A DNA stretch of 64,000 bases. Origin: Planktophila turicensis. GTDB taxonomy: Bacteria; Actinomycetota; Actinomycetes; Nanopelagicales; Nanopelagicaceae. Both the position numbers and the translations under genes were made by a program. Position 1 is the stretch's first letter. Each line of letters opens with the position of its first letter. This document shows positions 1 through 9,214 of the stretch, piece by piece. The DNA is taken from the NCBI GenBank assembly GCA_965234405.1, contig OZ248346.1; one strand, given 5' to 3'. Under the pieces are notes generated by a model, which had not been told where the DNA came from, did not search any database, and was given only the letters and a program-made list of their open reading frames with translations.

Positions 1-360
1 ACTCTTGCAATCAGTAAAGCCTACGAAGCTCAGTCGGGTAAATCTGGAACTACAACAGAAGAGATCTTCAAACTCGTTATTGCAGGAGATGCAGTTGCAA
101 CAAGCGTCTGGAACGATGCAACAGATGCAATGGCTCGTGCTTGCGAATCGCTCATCACAATTCTTGCACCTGAGGTAATCGTCTTCGGTGGTGGACTTTC
201 AAATGCAGGTGAAACTTTCCTCAAACCAATAAGAGATTACCTCGATGCATCACTAACTTTCCAAAGTAAGCCGCGTCTTGAGATCGCACATTACGGATCA
301 AAGGCCGGAACAATCGGTTGTGCCATGTTGGCATTTGATCTCGTGAAGGCGGGTAAGTGA
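1..360 (+). CDS. ROK-family sugar kinase, C-terminal part (5' end outside window)
   Basis: The reading frame is open from base 1, so the N-terminal half with the phosphate-binding motif is outside the window. The visible 119 residues contain the ROK C-terminal signature (LAPEVIVFGGGLSNAGE) and a tail rich in small residues, as in glucokinase, N-acetylglucosamine kinase and N-acetylmannosamine kinase. The stop overlaps the nagA start, which suggests translational coupling and a substrate among the N-acetylated amino sugars; that is an inference from context. Glucokinase cannot be excluded without the missing part. Confidence 0.85.
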   Translation, partial: TLAISKAYEAQSGKSGTTTEEIFKLVIAGDAVATSVWNDATDAMARACESLITILAPEVIVFGGGLSNAGETFLKPIRDYLDASLTFQSKPRLEIAHYGSKAGTIGCAMLAFDLVKAGK

Positions 361-1451
361 TGCATGTTCACGGCTCATCTGCAGTTGTCGATGGAAAGTT
401 GCAAGAGAAGGTCTGCATTAAAGCTGCAGACGGTGTCATCACCACAATCACTCTTAACTGCGTAGAAACTCCTGATTCAAACCACACCGGAACACTGATT
501 CCAGGTTTTGTTGATATTCACTCTCATGGCGGCGCTGGTTTCTACTTCTCTGATCTCTCCCCTGAAAATGTTGCCGCTGCTCGCAATGTTCACTTAGTTC
601 ACGGAACAACTACACATATTGCATCCCTGGTTACCGAACCTGTCGGAGTTCTCGAAGAGCAGATTCTGCGCTTAGTTCCGATGGTTAACGCTGGTGTCTT
701 TGAAGGAATCCACCTTGAAGGTCCTTACCTTTCACATGCGCGCTGCGGTGCGCACGAACCATCTTTACTGCGTTCACCAAAGATCGACGAACTCTCAGCA
801 CTTCTCGATGCCGGCCAAGGTTCGATTTCAATGGTCACTCTTGCCCCTGAACTCGATGGTGGCATTGAAGCGATTGAGTATCTGACTTCTCGCGGAGTCA
901 CTGTGGCACTCGGCCATTCACAAGCAGATGCGGCAACCACCAATGCTGCATTCGCTGCAGGCGCCAAGTTGATTACCCACTTCAGCAACGGAATGCCTAA
1001 GCCAACAGCCGGTGGCACAACAATTGCTGAAGCATCCCTTGCCGAGAAGAGAATCCCACTTGAAATGATTCTCGATGGCATCCACGTATCTGAAGAGATT
1101 CTCAAAGAAGTTCTTACCTCCGGCGATAAGCGCACCATCTTGATTACAGATTCCATGTCAGCCGCAGGTGGCGCTGATGGAAGTTACTCAATCGGTTCAC
1201 TTGAAGTAGTTGTCGTTGATGGCGTCGCTCGCCTTACTTCAAATCATTCACTGGCAGGAAGCACGCTCACTATGGATCGCGCCTTCATAAATCTCCTTGC
1301 CGCCAATAACAACATCGCAGATTGTGTCTTTGCTGCATCAACACTTCCCGCAAAGACTCTGGGCCTACATGCTGTTGGTGAAATCGCAGTTGGAAAGAAA
1401 GCCCACATTCTTGAATACAAATCTTCAGAAATCAGCGTTGTTGCCTCATGA
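357..1451 (+). CDS. nagA: N-acetylglucosamine-6-phosphate deacetylase
   Basis: This cytoplasmic amidohydrolase removes acetate from GlcNAc-6-P to give GlcN-6-P during recycling or catabolism of amino sugars. The metal-site HxH is at about residues 55-57 (VDIHSHGG), HLEGPY is at 119-124, metal ligands appear in GHSQA (about 187) and THFSNGM (about 208), and the catalytic Asp is in ITDSMSAAG (about 265). The family usually has THLFNAM, so THFSNGM is a small variation. The start can be GTG at 357 or ATG at 360; GAAGG at 345-349 fits the GTG slightly better. At 364 residues it is slightly shorter than the E. coli enzyme. It overlaps genes on both sides, so the three form one operon. Confidence 0.93.
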   Translation: MMHVHGSSAVVDGKLQEKVCIKAADGVITTITLNCVETPDSNHTGTLIPGFVDIHSHGGAGFYFSDLSPENVAAARNVHLVHGTTTHIASLVTEPVGVLEEQILRLVPMVNAGVFEGIHLEGPYLSHARCGAHEPSLLRSPKIDELSALLDAGQGSISMVTLAPELDGGIEAIEYLTSRGVTVALGHSQADAATTNAAFAAGAKLITHFSNGMPKPTAGGTTIAEASLAEKRIPLEMILDGIHVSEEILKEVLTSGDKRTILITDSMSAAGGADGSYSIGSLEVVVVDGVARLTSNHSLAGSTLTMDRAFINLLAANNNIADCVFAASTLPAKTLGLHAVGEIAVGKKAHILEYKSSEISVVAS

Positions 1452-1867
1452 GTTCACTAGAAGAGAACCGCCAAGCTGCCGCTGATTTCTTTGAGCAAAT
1501 CTGGAATCAGAAAGATGAATCGGCAATTGATCGATTTATCGCACTTGATGCTGCAGGCAATGACCCAAAATTTGGCGTAGGCCGTGAATCATTCCGCGAA
1601 CAGTGGAAGAAGTGGCACGCAGCATTTCCTGATCTTCACTTCGATGTCCGTGAAATCATCGCCGAAGGCGATCGCGTTGTAACTCGCTGGCACCTGACAG
1701 GAACACATACTGGCGCTGAATATTTAGGTAAGGCAGCATCAGGTGCCAAGATTGCCATTGATGGAGTCTCCATCGACACCATTAAAGATGGCGTTGTACT
1801 TGATGGATTTGATGCCTGGGATTCACTCGGTTTCCGCGAGCAACTAGGAATTATTAAGCCGCTTTAA
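1448..1867 (+). CDS. SnoaL-like / ester cyclase (NTF2-fold) protein
   Basis: The 139-residue protein has the pattern of SnoaL-like polyketide-cyclase and ester-cyclase proteins: an N-terminal helix (AADFFEQIWNQKD), then FPDLHFDVREIIAEGD and a GDRVVTRWHLTGTHTG strand pair forming the cone-shaped pocket. No substrate can be inferred. Its ATG overlaps the nagA stop (ATGA), so it is cotranslated with an amino-sugar gene, although nothing in the family ties it to amino sugars. Its last bases overlap the convergent fprA gene by 4 bp. Confidence 0.75.
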   Translation: MSSLEENRQAAADFFEQIWNQKDESAIDRFIALDAAGNDPKFGVGRESFREQWKKWHAAFPDLHFDVREIIAEGDRVVTRWHLTGTHTGAEYLGKAASGAKIAIDGVSIDTIKDGVVLDGFDAWDSLGFREQLGIIKPL

Positions 1868-3138
1868 AGTCCTGCGTGCTTTAACAAATCTTCACGCGCA
1901 ACTGATTTACGACGTGGCTTTCCAACAGGTTCACCCGCAGCTACTTCAGCTTCATTAATTGCCTGCCAATGCAGCTGAGTTACAACTCTGTTATTTGTAA
2001 TTACATCTGTGACATCACCTGAGTTCTTAGGTGTTCCAAGATCTTCAACCAGAAGCTTCATAACATCAGCAGCATCGGACTTATTGGTACCGATAACCCC
2101 TGAAGGTCCTCGTTTTGCCCAGCCAACGACATAGACATTTTCATATACTCGGCCATCAGTATTTACGACCTTGCCCTTTTCATAAGGAATACCATCGAGT
2201 GAAGCAGCCTCATAACCAATAGCTGTAATCACTAACCCGCACTTAACACTAAAAGTTTCATCGCTTCCGGTTTTTTGGAATACAACTTCTTCAACGCGGC
2301 CATCGCCCTTAATTTCGAAAGGTGTGGCCAAGAACTGGAACTTCATCGTACGTTCGTGGCTGGTGGCTTCCTTTTCGGAGATTAGAAGCATCGCATCGAG
2401 ATTGCTCTTCACATCCTTTTCAGGTGCATCTCCTGCACGCACAAGCGCAGCATCAATATCTGCCTTCTCCATCACAACATTGGTGTGTTCAAGCTTTGGA
2501 AGTTCGCGTAGTTCAGGTGAAGTAAATGCCGCATGCTCAGGTCCACGACGTGCGCTGATAATGACGTTGCGAATTGAGCTCTGCTTCAGCGCATCAATGG
2601 CGTGATCAGCTGTATCTGTTGGATCTAACTCACTTGGTTCAAGTGCCAACATGCGCGCAACATCCATCGCAACGTTTCCAGCTCCTATAACAACTGCTGT
2701 ATCTGTACTTAAATCAATTGATTCATCTTTGAAATCTGGGTGTGCGTTATACCAAGGCACAAAAGTCGCTGCAGACATAGACCCAGGAAGATCCTCACCC
2801 GGAATTCCAAGCTTCTTACCGAGAGCAGAACCAGTTGCAATAACGACTGCGTCGTACTTCTCTTTCAATTGCTCAATTGTGAGATCGCTACCAAGTTCAA
2901 CGTTTGCAAAGAGTCTGAAGTTAAGTTCATTGGCGACTTTTTCAAATACCTTTGCGACCGTCTTAATCTTTGGATGATCAGGTGCAACACCGCTACGAAC
3001 TAAGCCCCAAGGAGTTGGAAGGCGTTCAATCATGTCGATAGAGAATTGCAGTTCTTCGGTCTGAAGATTCTGTAAAGCTTGCGCTGCAAAGTAACCGGCA
3101 GGTCCTGCACCGACGATTGCTACTTTGTATTGAGGCAC
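1864..3138 (-). CDS. fprA: ferredoxin/adrenodoxin-type NADP+ reductase
   Basis: This FAD enzyme moves electrons between NADPH and ferredoxins. The N-terminal FAD-binding GAGPAG is at residues 10-15, the VAPDHPKIK segment typical of adrenodoxin reductase and mycobacterial FprA is at about 51-59, and the NADP-binding GAGNVAMDVAR is at about 152-162. Its 424 residues are slightly short of the roughly 450 usual for FprA. The start is GTG with AAAGGA five bases upstream. It stands alone behind tRNA-Ser(GCU). It could supply a P450 such as the one at 21462, but no ferredoxin gene is in the window. Confidence 0.88.
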   Translation of the reverse strand: MPQYKVAIVGAGPAGYFAAQALQNLQTEELQFSIDMIERLPTPWGLVRSGVAPDHPKIKTVAKVFEKVANELNFRLFANVELGSDLTIEQLKEKYDAVVIATGSALGKKLGIPGEDLPGSMSAATFVPWYNAHPDFKDESIDLSTDTAVVIGAGNVAMDVARMLALEPSELDPTDTADHAIDALKQSSIRNVIISARRGPEHAAFTSPELRELPKLEHTNVVMEKADIDAALVRAGDAPEKDVKSNLDAMLLISEKEATSHERTMKFQFLATPFEIKGDGRVEEVVFQKTGSDETFSVKCGLVITAIGYEAASLDGIPYEKGKVVNTDGRVYENVYVVGWAKRGPSGVIGTNKSDAADVMKLLVEDLGTPKNSGDVTDVITNNRVVTQLHWQAINEAEVAAGEPVGKPRRKSVAREDLLKHAGL

Positions 3139-3166
3139 ACGAATCCTTTGTCTAGCTAAATCAGAG

Positions 3167-3255
3167 CGGAGACGAGGAGATTTGAACTCCTGAAGGGTTT
3201 AACCCCTTACCTCGTTAGCAGTGAGGCGCACTCGACCGGGCTATGCGACGTCTCC
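3167..3255 (-). tRNA. tRNA-Ser (anticodon GCU)
   Basis: The minus strand folds into a type II cloverleaf with acceptor arms GGAGACG (3249-3255) and CGTCTCC (3168-3174), discriminator G at 3167, anticodon GCU at 3217-3219, a long variable arm (AGGGG...CCCCT) and a GTTCAAATC T arm. CCA is not encoded. It reads AGC/AGU codons. It begins 24 bases after the stop of the EEP hydrolase gene. Confidence 0.96.
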
Positions 3256-3279
3256 GAGTTGCAGGTGAAGTCTACCGCG

Positions 3280-4578
3280 CTAGCGACGGCGGAATCTACG
3301 CACAATTCGCCAAGCAACGAGGGCTAAGAGCAGTATGCCAACGCCCTCCCAGAACGAAATCGGAAAAGGTCGATGGGCATCAAGTGGTTCACTGATGACT
3401 GAGCCGAGTGCAGTCACATTAAGTTCTGCGATGACTCCAGCATGGTCTGATCCGTATGGTGCGCCTTGTCCAAAGGTTCTTGCAGTGGCTACATCAATTC
3501 CATTCTTAACGAAGATGTAATCCAAGCGATCTGTAAACCCAAAGCTATTGCCCATCGCAGTTGCAGCTGCTTTTCTCTTCGGATCTGCACCTGTGAGAAG
3601 TGCATTCATCCCCCATGTGTAACTACTCGCTTCGCTTGCATCGGGACCAGCATCTGTAAATCCTGCATCACGCATAATTTTATAAGCGTTGCAGTCAGTT
3701 GCCCCCGCTGGACATTTTTCAGATGCAGTTGGTTGTTCACCTGGGTTTGGAACATCCAATGGACGCGGATCTCGCGGATCTGAGTTGAAGTCACCGATCA
3801 GAACTATTGGTGATTTTGTTGATTTCACATCTGCAACAAGTTGTCGAGCTTGATCTGCAGCTTTTGGAGTTTTGTTCTCGTCCCACAATGATTCAAGATG
3901 TGTAGAGATGAACCGAACATTAGTTCCCTGCATAGTGATATCAGCCCAGGTATATCCACGATTAATTTCCATAAGAGTCGGCACAACTTTGTAAATACTC
4001 GCGTATTCGGAGTTTCCCACTTGATTTACATATTGCGAAAGCTCTTTCTTGACGATGAGTGCATCACCAATTTGGAATCCGCAATCAGCTTTATCTTGGC
4101 CGAAGAGTTTCTGAAAAGTCTCTGGATCCTTAACGGTAGTCAGAAATGAGATTGGACCAATTGAGTAACCAGGATTGTTTGCCTGAACTCCGTCTTTCTC
4201 GGCGATGATGTAATCGCCTTTGAGTTCAGCGAGTAACTCTTGAGTGAAGTTGAAAACCTCGGTTTTCTTGCTCCAGAACTTGGCTTTGCAGTACCAAATC
4301 GTCGCTTCTTGAATACCTATGACATCAGGTGATTCGGCTCGAATCTGGTCGGCAAGAATCTTCTTGCGCTTGGAAAAATCAGTCTTCTGAACTTGATCCC
4401 ACATAAATTGAGCGGCAGCCGGCATATTCGGAATCTTTGCTAGAGCCACACCCACATCTGCACCAAGATAAAGATTGCGTGACATCACTTTGATGGGCTG
4501 GGTATCTGCCTGTGCAGGAAAGATTGGAGCGAGAAGAAGCAGTGAAAGGGTTGAAGTGAGAAGTGCCCGAAATTTCAT
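3280..4578 (-). CDS. secreted, C-terminally membrane-anchored endonuclease/exonuclease/phosphatase-family hydrolase
   Basis: The protein has a Sec signal peptide (residues 1-24, ending AQA) and a C-terminal membrane helix at about 410-424 followed by an Arg-rich tail, so the catalytic domain should sit outside the cell, tethered to the membrane. EEP-fold residues are visible: N35, E91 (IGIQEA), H227 (STHLES), GDFNSD at 262-267, LDYIFV at 352-357 and SDH at 377-379. The family cuts phosphodiester or phosphomonoester bonds in nucleic acids, sphingomyelin or inositol phosphates; which one cannot be told here. It follows the alditol oxidase gene directly (TAA then ATG). A role in scavenging phosphate or nucleotides is inference. 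Confidence 0.82.
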   Translation of the reverse strand: MKFRALLTSTLSLLLLAPIFPAQADTQPIKVMSRNLYLGADVGVALAKIPNMPAAAQFMWDQVQKTDFSKRKKILADQIRAESPDVIGIQEATIWYCKAKFWSKKTEVFNFTQELLAELKGDYIIAEKDGVQANNPGYSIGPISFLTTVKDPETFQKLFGQDKADCGFQIGDALIVKKELSQYVNQVGNSEYASIYKVVPTLMEINRGYTWADITMQGTNVRFISTHLESLWDENKTPKAADQARQLVADVKSTKSPIVLIGDFNSDPRDPRPLDVPNPGEQPTASEKCPAGATDCNAYKIMRDAGFTDAGPDASEASSYTWGMNALLTGADPKRKAAATAMGNSFGFTDRLDYIFVKNGIDVATARTFGQGAPYGSDHAGVIAELNVTALGSVISEPLDAHRPFPISFWEGVGILLLALVAWRIVRRFRRR

Positions 4579-5808
4579 TTAACCGACCACCTTTCTTGTG
4601 AAACCGTTCTCAAACTTCTTATTCGGATCTAGCGCCTCGACAAGAGCCTTGAATTCGCTCATCTTTGGGTAGACGCTCTTTAGATATTGAGCATCGGCAG
4701 TAAATACCTTGCCCCAATGTGGGCGGTAATTGAATGCTCGAAGAGCAGCTTCAACTTTTTCAATAACTGGATAAATTGCATCATCTTTTTTCCAGGTGAA
4801 GTGAATAGCCAAGGTATCGCGCTGAAATGCACCGCTAAGCCACAGATCATCTGCGGCAATTGTGCGAAGTTCAGTAATCCATAAGAGTGGAGAGATTTCA
4901 GCACCTAACTTACTCACTGCCTCTATTGCAGCAGCTGCATCCTTTCGATCGACAAAAAACTCAGTCTGAATCTCTTCACCAACACTGGGAGTGAAATCGA
5001 GTTTGAAGTGCGATAAACGCTCATGCCAAAAACCTGAAACGCCCAGTTGTTCAGTACAAGCAACTGGATCAACAGAAGGGATTGGGTGATATTTCTTATC
5101 AGCCTTTGAACTTCCGCCGATACTTTCGGGAATTGCTTCACCATCGCGGAATTTGCACCAGAGATTTCCAACCTGATCGCTACCCCAATCAGTGAAGTAG
5201 CTGACGCTATAAGCAGTGCCCATAATTTGATCAAAGCTACGTTGCAGAACATCAAGAGGTATCTCTGGATAAATAACCTGACGGATTTCAAATGTTGGTT
5301 CAATCTTTAGCTCGTACTGATAAACAATTCCACCGAGACCAAGACCTACAACGAGTGCGTTAAATGCTGGGTTTGTGCGATTAATATGGCGAAGTTCGCC
5401 TTCGGCAGTTACAAGATCCAGAGCAAGAACTTGGTTGGCAAGGTTCTGATTCATTATTCCTGAACCATGAGTGCCCGTAGAAATCGAGCCAGCAATCGAA
5501 ATGTGTGGAAGAGATGCGAGATTGTTGAGCGCCCATCCTTGTTGGTGAAGAACGGGTGCAAGTTCGCCGTACTTCAATCCAGCAGCAACGGTGACCGAGT
5601 TTGATTCAGGGTTAATCTCAATAGTCTGAGGCATCTTCGAGAGATTTATTGCATAGCTGCTGGTATTTGCAATCTCATTGAAGCAATGGGCAGTGCCTCG
5701 TGCGCGCAACTTTGCATTACTGCGCACTAACTCTTGTAATTCAGCGAGTGACTCTGGCTGCAAGTAACCTCGATCGTTGAAATCAACGTTCTTGCTCCAG
5801 TTCTGCAT
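4579..5808 (-). CDS. FAD-linked alditol (xylitol/sorbitol) oxidase-type protein
   Basis: The 409-residue flavoprotein resembles Streptomyces alditol oxidase AldO of the VAO / aldonolactone oxidase family. RGTAHCFNE at about 37-45 holds the His that carries FAD covalently in AldO (H41 here), followed by NLASLPHISIAGSISTGTHG (residues 96-115) in the FAD-binding domain and a C-terminal HWGK motif. AldO oxidises the terminal carbinol of xylitol or sorbitol, with oxygen as acceptor. A gulonolactone or arabinonolactone oxidase role is possible. No signal peptide is seen. It lies 2 bases after putA and abuts the EEP hydrolase gene, so it belongs to a three-gene operon. Confidence 0.83.
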   Translation of the reverse strand: MQNWSKNVDFNDRGYLQPESLAELQELVRSNAKLRARGTAHCFNEIANTSSYAINLSKMPQTIEINPESNSVTVAAGLKYGELAPVLHQQGWALNNLASLPHISIAGSISTGTHGSGIMNQNLANQVLALDLVTAEGELRHINRTNPAFNALVVGLGLGGIVYQYELKIEPTFEIRQVIYPEIPLDVLQRSFDQIMGTAYSVSYFTDWGSDQVGNLWCKFRDGEAIPESIGGSSKADKKYHPIPSVDPVACTEQLGVSGFWHERLSHFKLDFTPSVGEEIQTEFFVDRKDAAAAIEAVSKLGAEISPLLWITELRTIAADDLWLSGAFQRDTLAIHFTWKKDDAIYPVIEKVEAALRAFNYRPHWGKVFTADAQYLKSVYPKMSEFKALVEALDPNKKFENGFTRKVVG

Positions 5809-5810
5809 GG

Positions 5811-8800
5811 TTATTTCAAACCACTACAGGCTGGCTTTGGTCCACCGTTTGGATTTCCGTAGCGGTGATAGGTAATCGCAACGGACTGTTCGAGCAACCA
5901 GCGCGGAGTTTCGATATCTCCACGTTGTGCAATAGGACGATGGTCGACTGAGATTCCGTTATCCATCTCTTCAAGGATCGGTGGCTTACTTGATGCAAGC
6001 CAGCGAACGCGTGAGTACTTCTCTTTTACATCACCAAGATCGGTTGTGAAGATGACCTTTGCACCTGTTGTCTGAGCGATGTGGTGAATTAGTGACTTTT
6101 CGGCCTGAGTAGTTGATTCATCAACAACAACCACAATAGGCGCCAAATAACGGCGATAGCGCTGGAAGTTCTTCTCAACAATTAGTCCACTGCGATCAAT
6201 CGCTTGTGAACCAACCTTTGCCCACCACGTATTAACGCCATAAATGGCTGCTTCGAGGTTTGTTACACGTGGCCAGTTGCGAAGTGTGTTGACGTAATTA
6301 AGTCCGCCAGCTTTCGCATTGGGGCCAACTGCAGAACGCTTCCAACCACCAAATGGTTGACGGTTAACAATCGCGCCAGTAATTCCGCGGTTAACGTAAA
6401 GGTTTCCTGCTTCGATGCGATTGATCCACTCTTCGCACTCTTTCTCATCGAGAGATTGGATACCTGCAGTCAGGCCGAAATCAGTTTCGTTCTGCCAATT
6501 GATCGCTGTATCGAAATCAGATGCTTCGATTACTGCAAGGACTGGACCAAACCATTCGTTGCGATGTGACCAAGACTTTGCCTGCACACCAAGCTTTACA
6601 CCTGGGCGCCACATCAAACCTGCATCATCAAGTTGCTTTGGTTCAACCAGCCAGGTTTCTCCGGAATCTAGCTGTGTCAGTGCACGAGTAAGAGCGTTCT
6701 CTGATGGGCGAATGATTGGTCCAACAGTTGTTGAGAAATCCCACCCTGCTCCAACATGAAGTGATTCGACGGCATCTTTGAGCTGGCGAACAAATGCCGG
6801 GTCGTTGTAGATATGGGTATCAACGATTGCAATAGAGGCTGCTGAACATTTCTGTCCTGCGTGACCAAATGCAGACTGTACGAGATCCTTAACGGCTGCA
6901 TCGATATCTGCGCACGCTGAGATAAGAACAGCGTTCTTACCGCTTGTTTCTGCCATCAAGTTGATCTCAGGGCGCCATGAAGTAAAGAGCGCTGCGGTGT
7001 TGAAAGAACCAGTCAGAATCAGACCATCGATGCCTGGGTTGGTAACGAGATACTTTCCATTTTCGTCATCTCGCATAGGCAAGAACTGCAATACATCCTG
7101 AGGAACACCGCCTGCCCATAGGTGGCTGACGATCTCCCAGGCTGTAGCAACAGTCTCTGGCGCTGGTTTCAAGATCACCGTATTGCCAGCGGCGAGGGCT
7201 GCACAGACTCCACCCATAGGAATTGCATATGGGAAGTTCCATGGTGGAACAACAAGAATGGTTCCGAGCGGAGTTGATTCGCCGAAGTTCTGCGCAGTCG
7301 TTGCATAGAAACGCGCAAAGTCGATAGCTTCAGCAACTTCTGGATCTGCTTCTGCCACTGTCTTTCCGGCATCGCGTGACATGACTGCGATGGTTTCGGT
7401 TGTTGCTTTCTGCATTACTTCTGCCGCTTTAAAGAGAATTGTGGTGCGCTCTTCGATTGTTAAACCGCTCCACTTGTCCTGCGCTTTCTTAGCGGTTTCG
7501 ATTGCGGTATCTACATCTTTGGCTGAACCAACTGAGTAGTGGTACCAAACTTTGCCGTTATCAGAAGGATCGGTTCCTTCTTCTTGCTCTTTAGTAAAAA
7601 TCTCTTTGCCATTGATAACCAATGGAATCTCTTGATCTTTAATGGCGCGGACCTTCTTGATTGCCTTTGAGACAGCCGCGATAAATTGAGGTTCGGTTGG
7701 ATCTGCGTTGCGCTCATTTTCAAATGTCGTACCGGTTGTCATCGCATATTCAATATGGCGCAGCGATTCAGTAGTAATTGTGTGGCGCTCAGCAATTGAC
7801 TTAAGGAAGCGCTCTTCTTGCTCTTTAAACTTTGCAGGGTTCTTTGAGATTTCAAATGCTGCTTTTAAGTAATTCTCATCCGATGTGTTTTCATCAAGAC
7901 GGCGAACAAGATAAGCAACCGCTGCAGCAAAATCATCCTTACGAGTTACTGGCGCATACAAAAGAACTGGCTGACCCGCACGAGTCACAGCGAGTGCTTC
8001 AGCATTTGCCATTCCTTCAAGCATTTCAATATCAATCTGGTCAACAACCCCACGAGACTTTGCGACTTCAAGCGCCCATGTCATATGGAATAAGTTGTGT
8101 GAAGCAATACCAATGCGCACAGCCTTTGAATGTTCTGGGCGAAGAGCGGCATCAACAAGGCGCACATAAGAGGCGTCTACATCTGACTTTGAGCGATATG
8201 GGGCAGAGCTCCAGCCATGAAGTTCTGCTTCTGCGCGCTCCATTGCAAGGTTTGCACCCTTAACGAGGCGAACCTTGATGGTGCCACCGCTGCGCGCATA
8301 ACGCGCCTTTGACCAATCAACTAACTGAGCGAAGAACTTATGGGATTCAGGAAGGTATGCCTGTAGAACGATTCCGGCCTTCATGGATTCGAATTCTGGT
8401 TCATCAAGCACGCGCATAAATGCCGCAACAGTCATTGGAAGGTCGCGGTACTCCTCCATATCCAGGTTTACAAATACACCGTGCTGGATTGCTTCACGAT
8501 AGAGAATGCGCATCTTTTCAGATACGCGAGTAATTGAACCTTCGACGTCCATGATGATGAGCTGAGCAACGATGGATGAAAGCTTTACTGAAATGTAATT
8601 CACTTCTGGGCGACGCATCATTTCAAGAATTGATTGGAAGCGAAGTTCGGCTTCATGGTCGCCGAGAACCGCTTCACCTAAAACGTTGATGTTGAGTGAA
8701 ATACCTTTGTCGGTGCGCTTGCCAAGATGCTTCGATAATTTATCGGCTTCGGATGCAAGAATTAAATCTTTAGAAAGTGCGCGTACGCGCTGGTGGACAG

Positions 8801-9140
8801 CAGCAACTACTGGCGTTGGCAATACATTTGAGATGATTCCAATTGCATGAAGCCCGATTCCGTTAAGTGGACCAAATCCAGTGATGCTCGCCTTCTTGGC
8901 TGCGCGACGGAAGATGCGAGAAGAAGATTTAACTGAAGAGATACGCATAACTTCATCGGTCAAAGTGATTGTTGCCTCGATTGCCTTCGGATCTTTAAAG
9001 AGGCGAGCAACGCGCTTGCGGTTAGCTTTCTCGCGGCGGTCACGCAACTTATCTGACTGCTCCATTAACTCTTTGGTGCGAGTAATGGCAGTCGTTGCGA
9101 GCTTATCGAGCGCTGCATCTGTCTCAAAGATTGAAGGCAT
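5811..9140 (-). CDS. putA: bifunctional proline dehydrogenase / L-glutamate-gamma-semialdehyde dehydrogenase
   Basis: This enzyme oxidises proline to glutamate in two steps. The FAD-dependent proline dehydrogenase barrel covers roughly residues 1-450, with the conserved YxxRR (YLVRRLDEN) near 410. The NAD-dependent aldehyde dehydrogenase follows at about 500-1000, with PPWNFPYAIPMGG, the catalytic Glu in ETSGKN and the catalytic Cys in GQKCSA near 765. There is no N-terminal ribbon-helix-helix, so unlike E. coli PutA it should not be its own repressor. The C-terminal 100 residues match no catalytic motif I recognise. It is the first gene of the putA-alditol oxidase-EEP operon and has a probable leaderless start. 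Confidence 0.95.
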   Translation of the reverse strand: MPSIFETDAALDKLATTAITRTKELMEQSDKLRDRREKANRKRVARLFKDPKAIEATITLTDEVMRISSVKSSSRIFRRAAKKASITGFGPLNGIGLHAIGIISNVLPTPVVAAVHQRVRALSKDLILASEADKLSKHLGKRTDKGISLNINVLGEAVLGDHEAELRFQSILEMMRRPEVNYISVKLSSIVAQLIIMDVEGSITRVSEKMRILYREAIQHGVFVNLDMEEYRDLPMTVAAFMRVLDEPEFESMKAGIVLQAYLPESHKFFAQLVDWSKARYARSGGTIKVRLVKGANLAMERAEAELHGWSSAPYRSKSDVDASYVRLVDAALRPEHSKAVRIGIASHNLFHMTWALEVAKSRGVVDQIDIEMLEGMANAEALAVTRAGQPVLLYAPVTRKDDFAAAVAYLVRRLDENTSDENYLKAAFEISKNPAKFKEQEERFLKSIAERHTITTESLRHIEYAMTTGTTFENERNADPTEPQFIAAVSKAIKKVRAIKDQEIPLVINGKEIFTKEQEEGTDPSDNGKVWYHYSVGSAKDVDTAIETAKKAQDKWSGLTIEERTTILFKAAEVMQKATTETIAVMSRDAGKTVAEADPEVAEAIDFARFYATTAQNFGESTPLGTILVVPPWNFPYAIPMGGVCAALAAGNTVILKPAPETVATAWEIVSHLWAGGVPQDVLQFLPMRDDENGKYLVTNPGIDGLILTGSFNTAALFTSWRPEINLMAETSGKNAVLISACADIDAAVKDLVQSAFGHAGQKCSAASIAIVDTHIYNDPAFVRQLKDAVESLHVGAGWDFSTTVGPIIRPSENALTRALTQLDSGETWLVEPKQLDDAGLMWRPGVKLGVQAKSWSHRNEWFGPVLAVIEASDFDTAINWQNETDFGLTAGIQSLDEKECEEWINRIEAGNLYVNRGITGAIVNRQPFGGWKRSAVGPNAKAGGLNYVNTLRNWPRVTNLEAAIYGVNTWWAKVGSQAIDRSGLIVEKNFQRYRRYLAPIVVVVDESTTQAEKSLIHHIAQTTGAKVIFTTDLGDVKEKYSRVRWLASSKPPILEEMDNGISVDHRPIAQRGDIETPRWLLEQSVAITYHRYGNPNGGPKPACSGLK

Positions 9141-9146
9141 TTCGCA

Positions 9147-9152
9147 AGGTTA
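9147..9152 (-). promoter_or_regulatory. -10 element of leaderless putA promoter
   Basis: TAACCT on the minus strand is followed by 6 bases and then the putA ATG (9138-9140). No Shine-Dalgarno is present, so the transcript probably begins at the start codon. Confidence 0.6.
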
Positions 9153-9153
9153 T

Positions 9154-9172
9154 CAAGGGATATTCACCCTTG
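9154..9172. promoter_or_regulatory. inverted repeat in the putA/pepP divergent region
   Basis: CAAGGG-N7-CCCTTG lies immediately upstream of the putA -10 hexamer, occupying the place of the -10/-35 spacer. This is a plausible binding site for a regulator of proline use, in keeping with a PutA that lacks its own DNA-binding domain. The regulator is unknown. Confidence 0.4.
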
Positions 9173-9202
9173 CAGGCCCTACAAATGTGAGATTTATAAG
9201 CG

Positions 9203-9208
9203 TAAGAT
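9203..9208 (+). promoter_or_regulatory. -10 element of leaderless pepP promoter
   Basis: TAAGAT is followed by 6 bases and the ATG at 9215. No ribosome binding site is present. Confidence 0.55.
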
Positions 9209-9214
9209 TGAAAT

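Noticed and set aside
725..1156. Long open frames opposite nagA, putA, sdhA, gyrA and gyrB
   Set aside because: They have no recognisable family, no start signals, and lie wholly within strongly conserved genes on the other strand.
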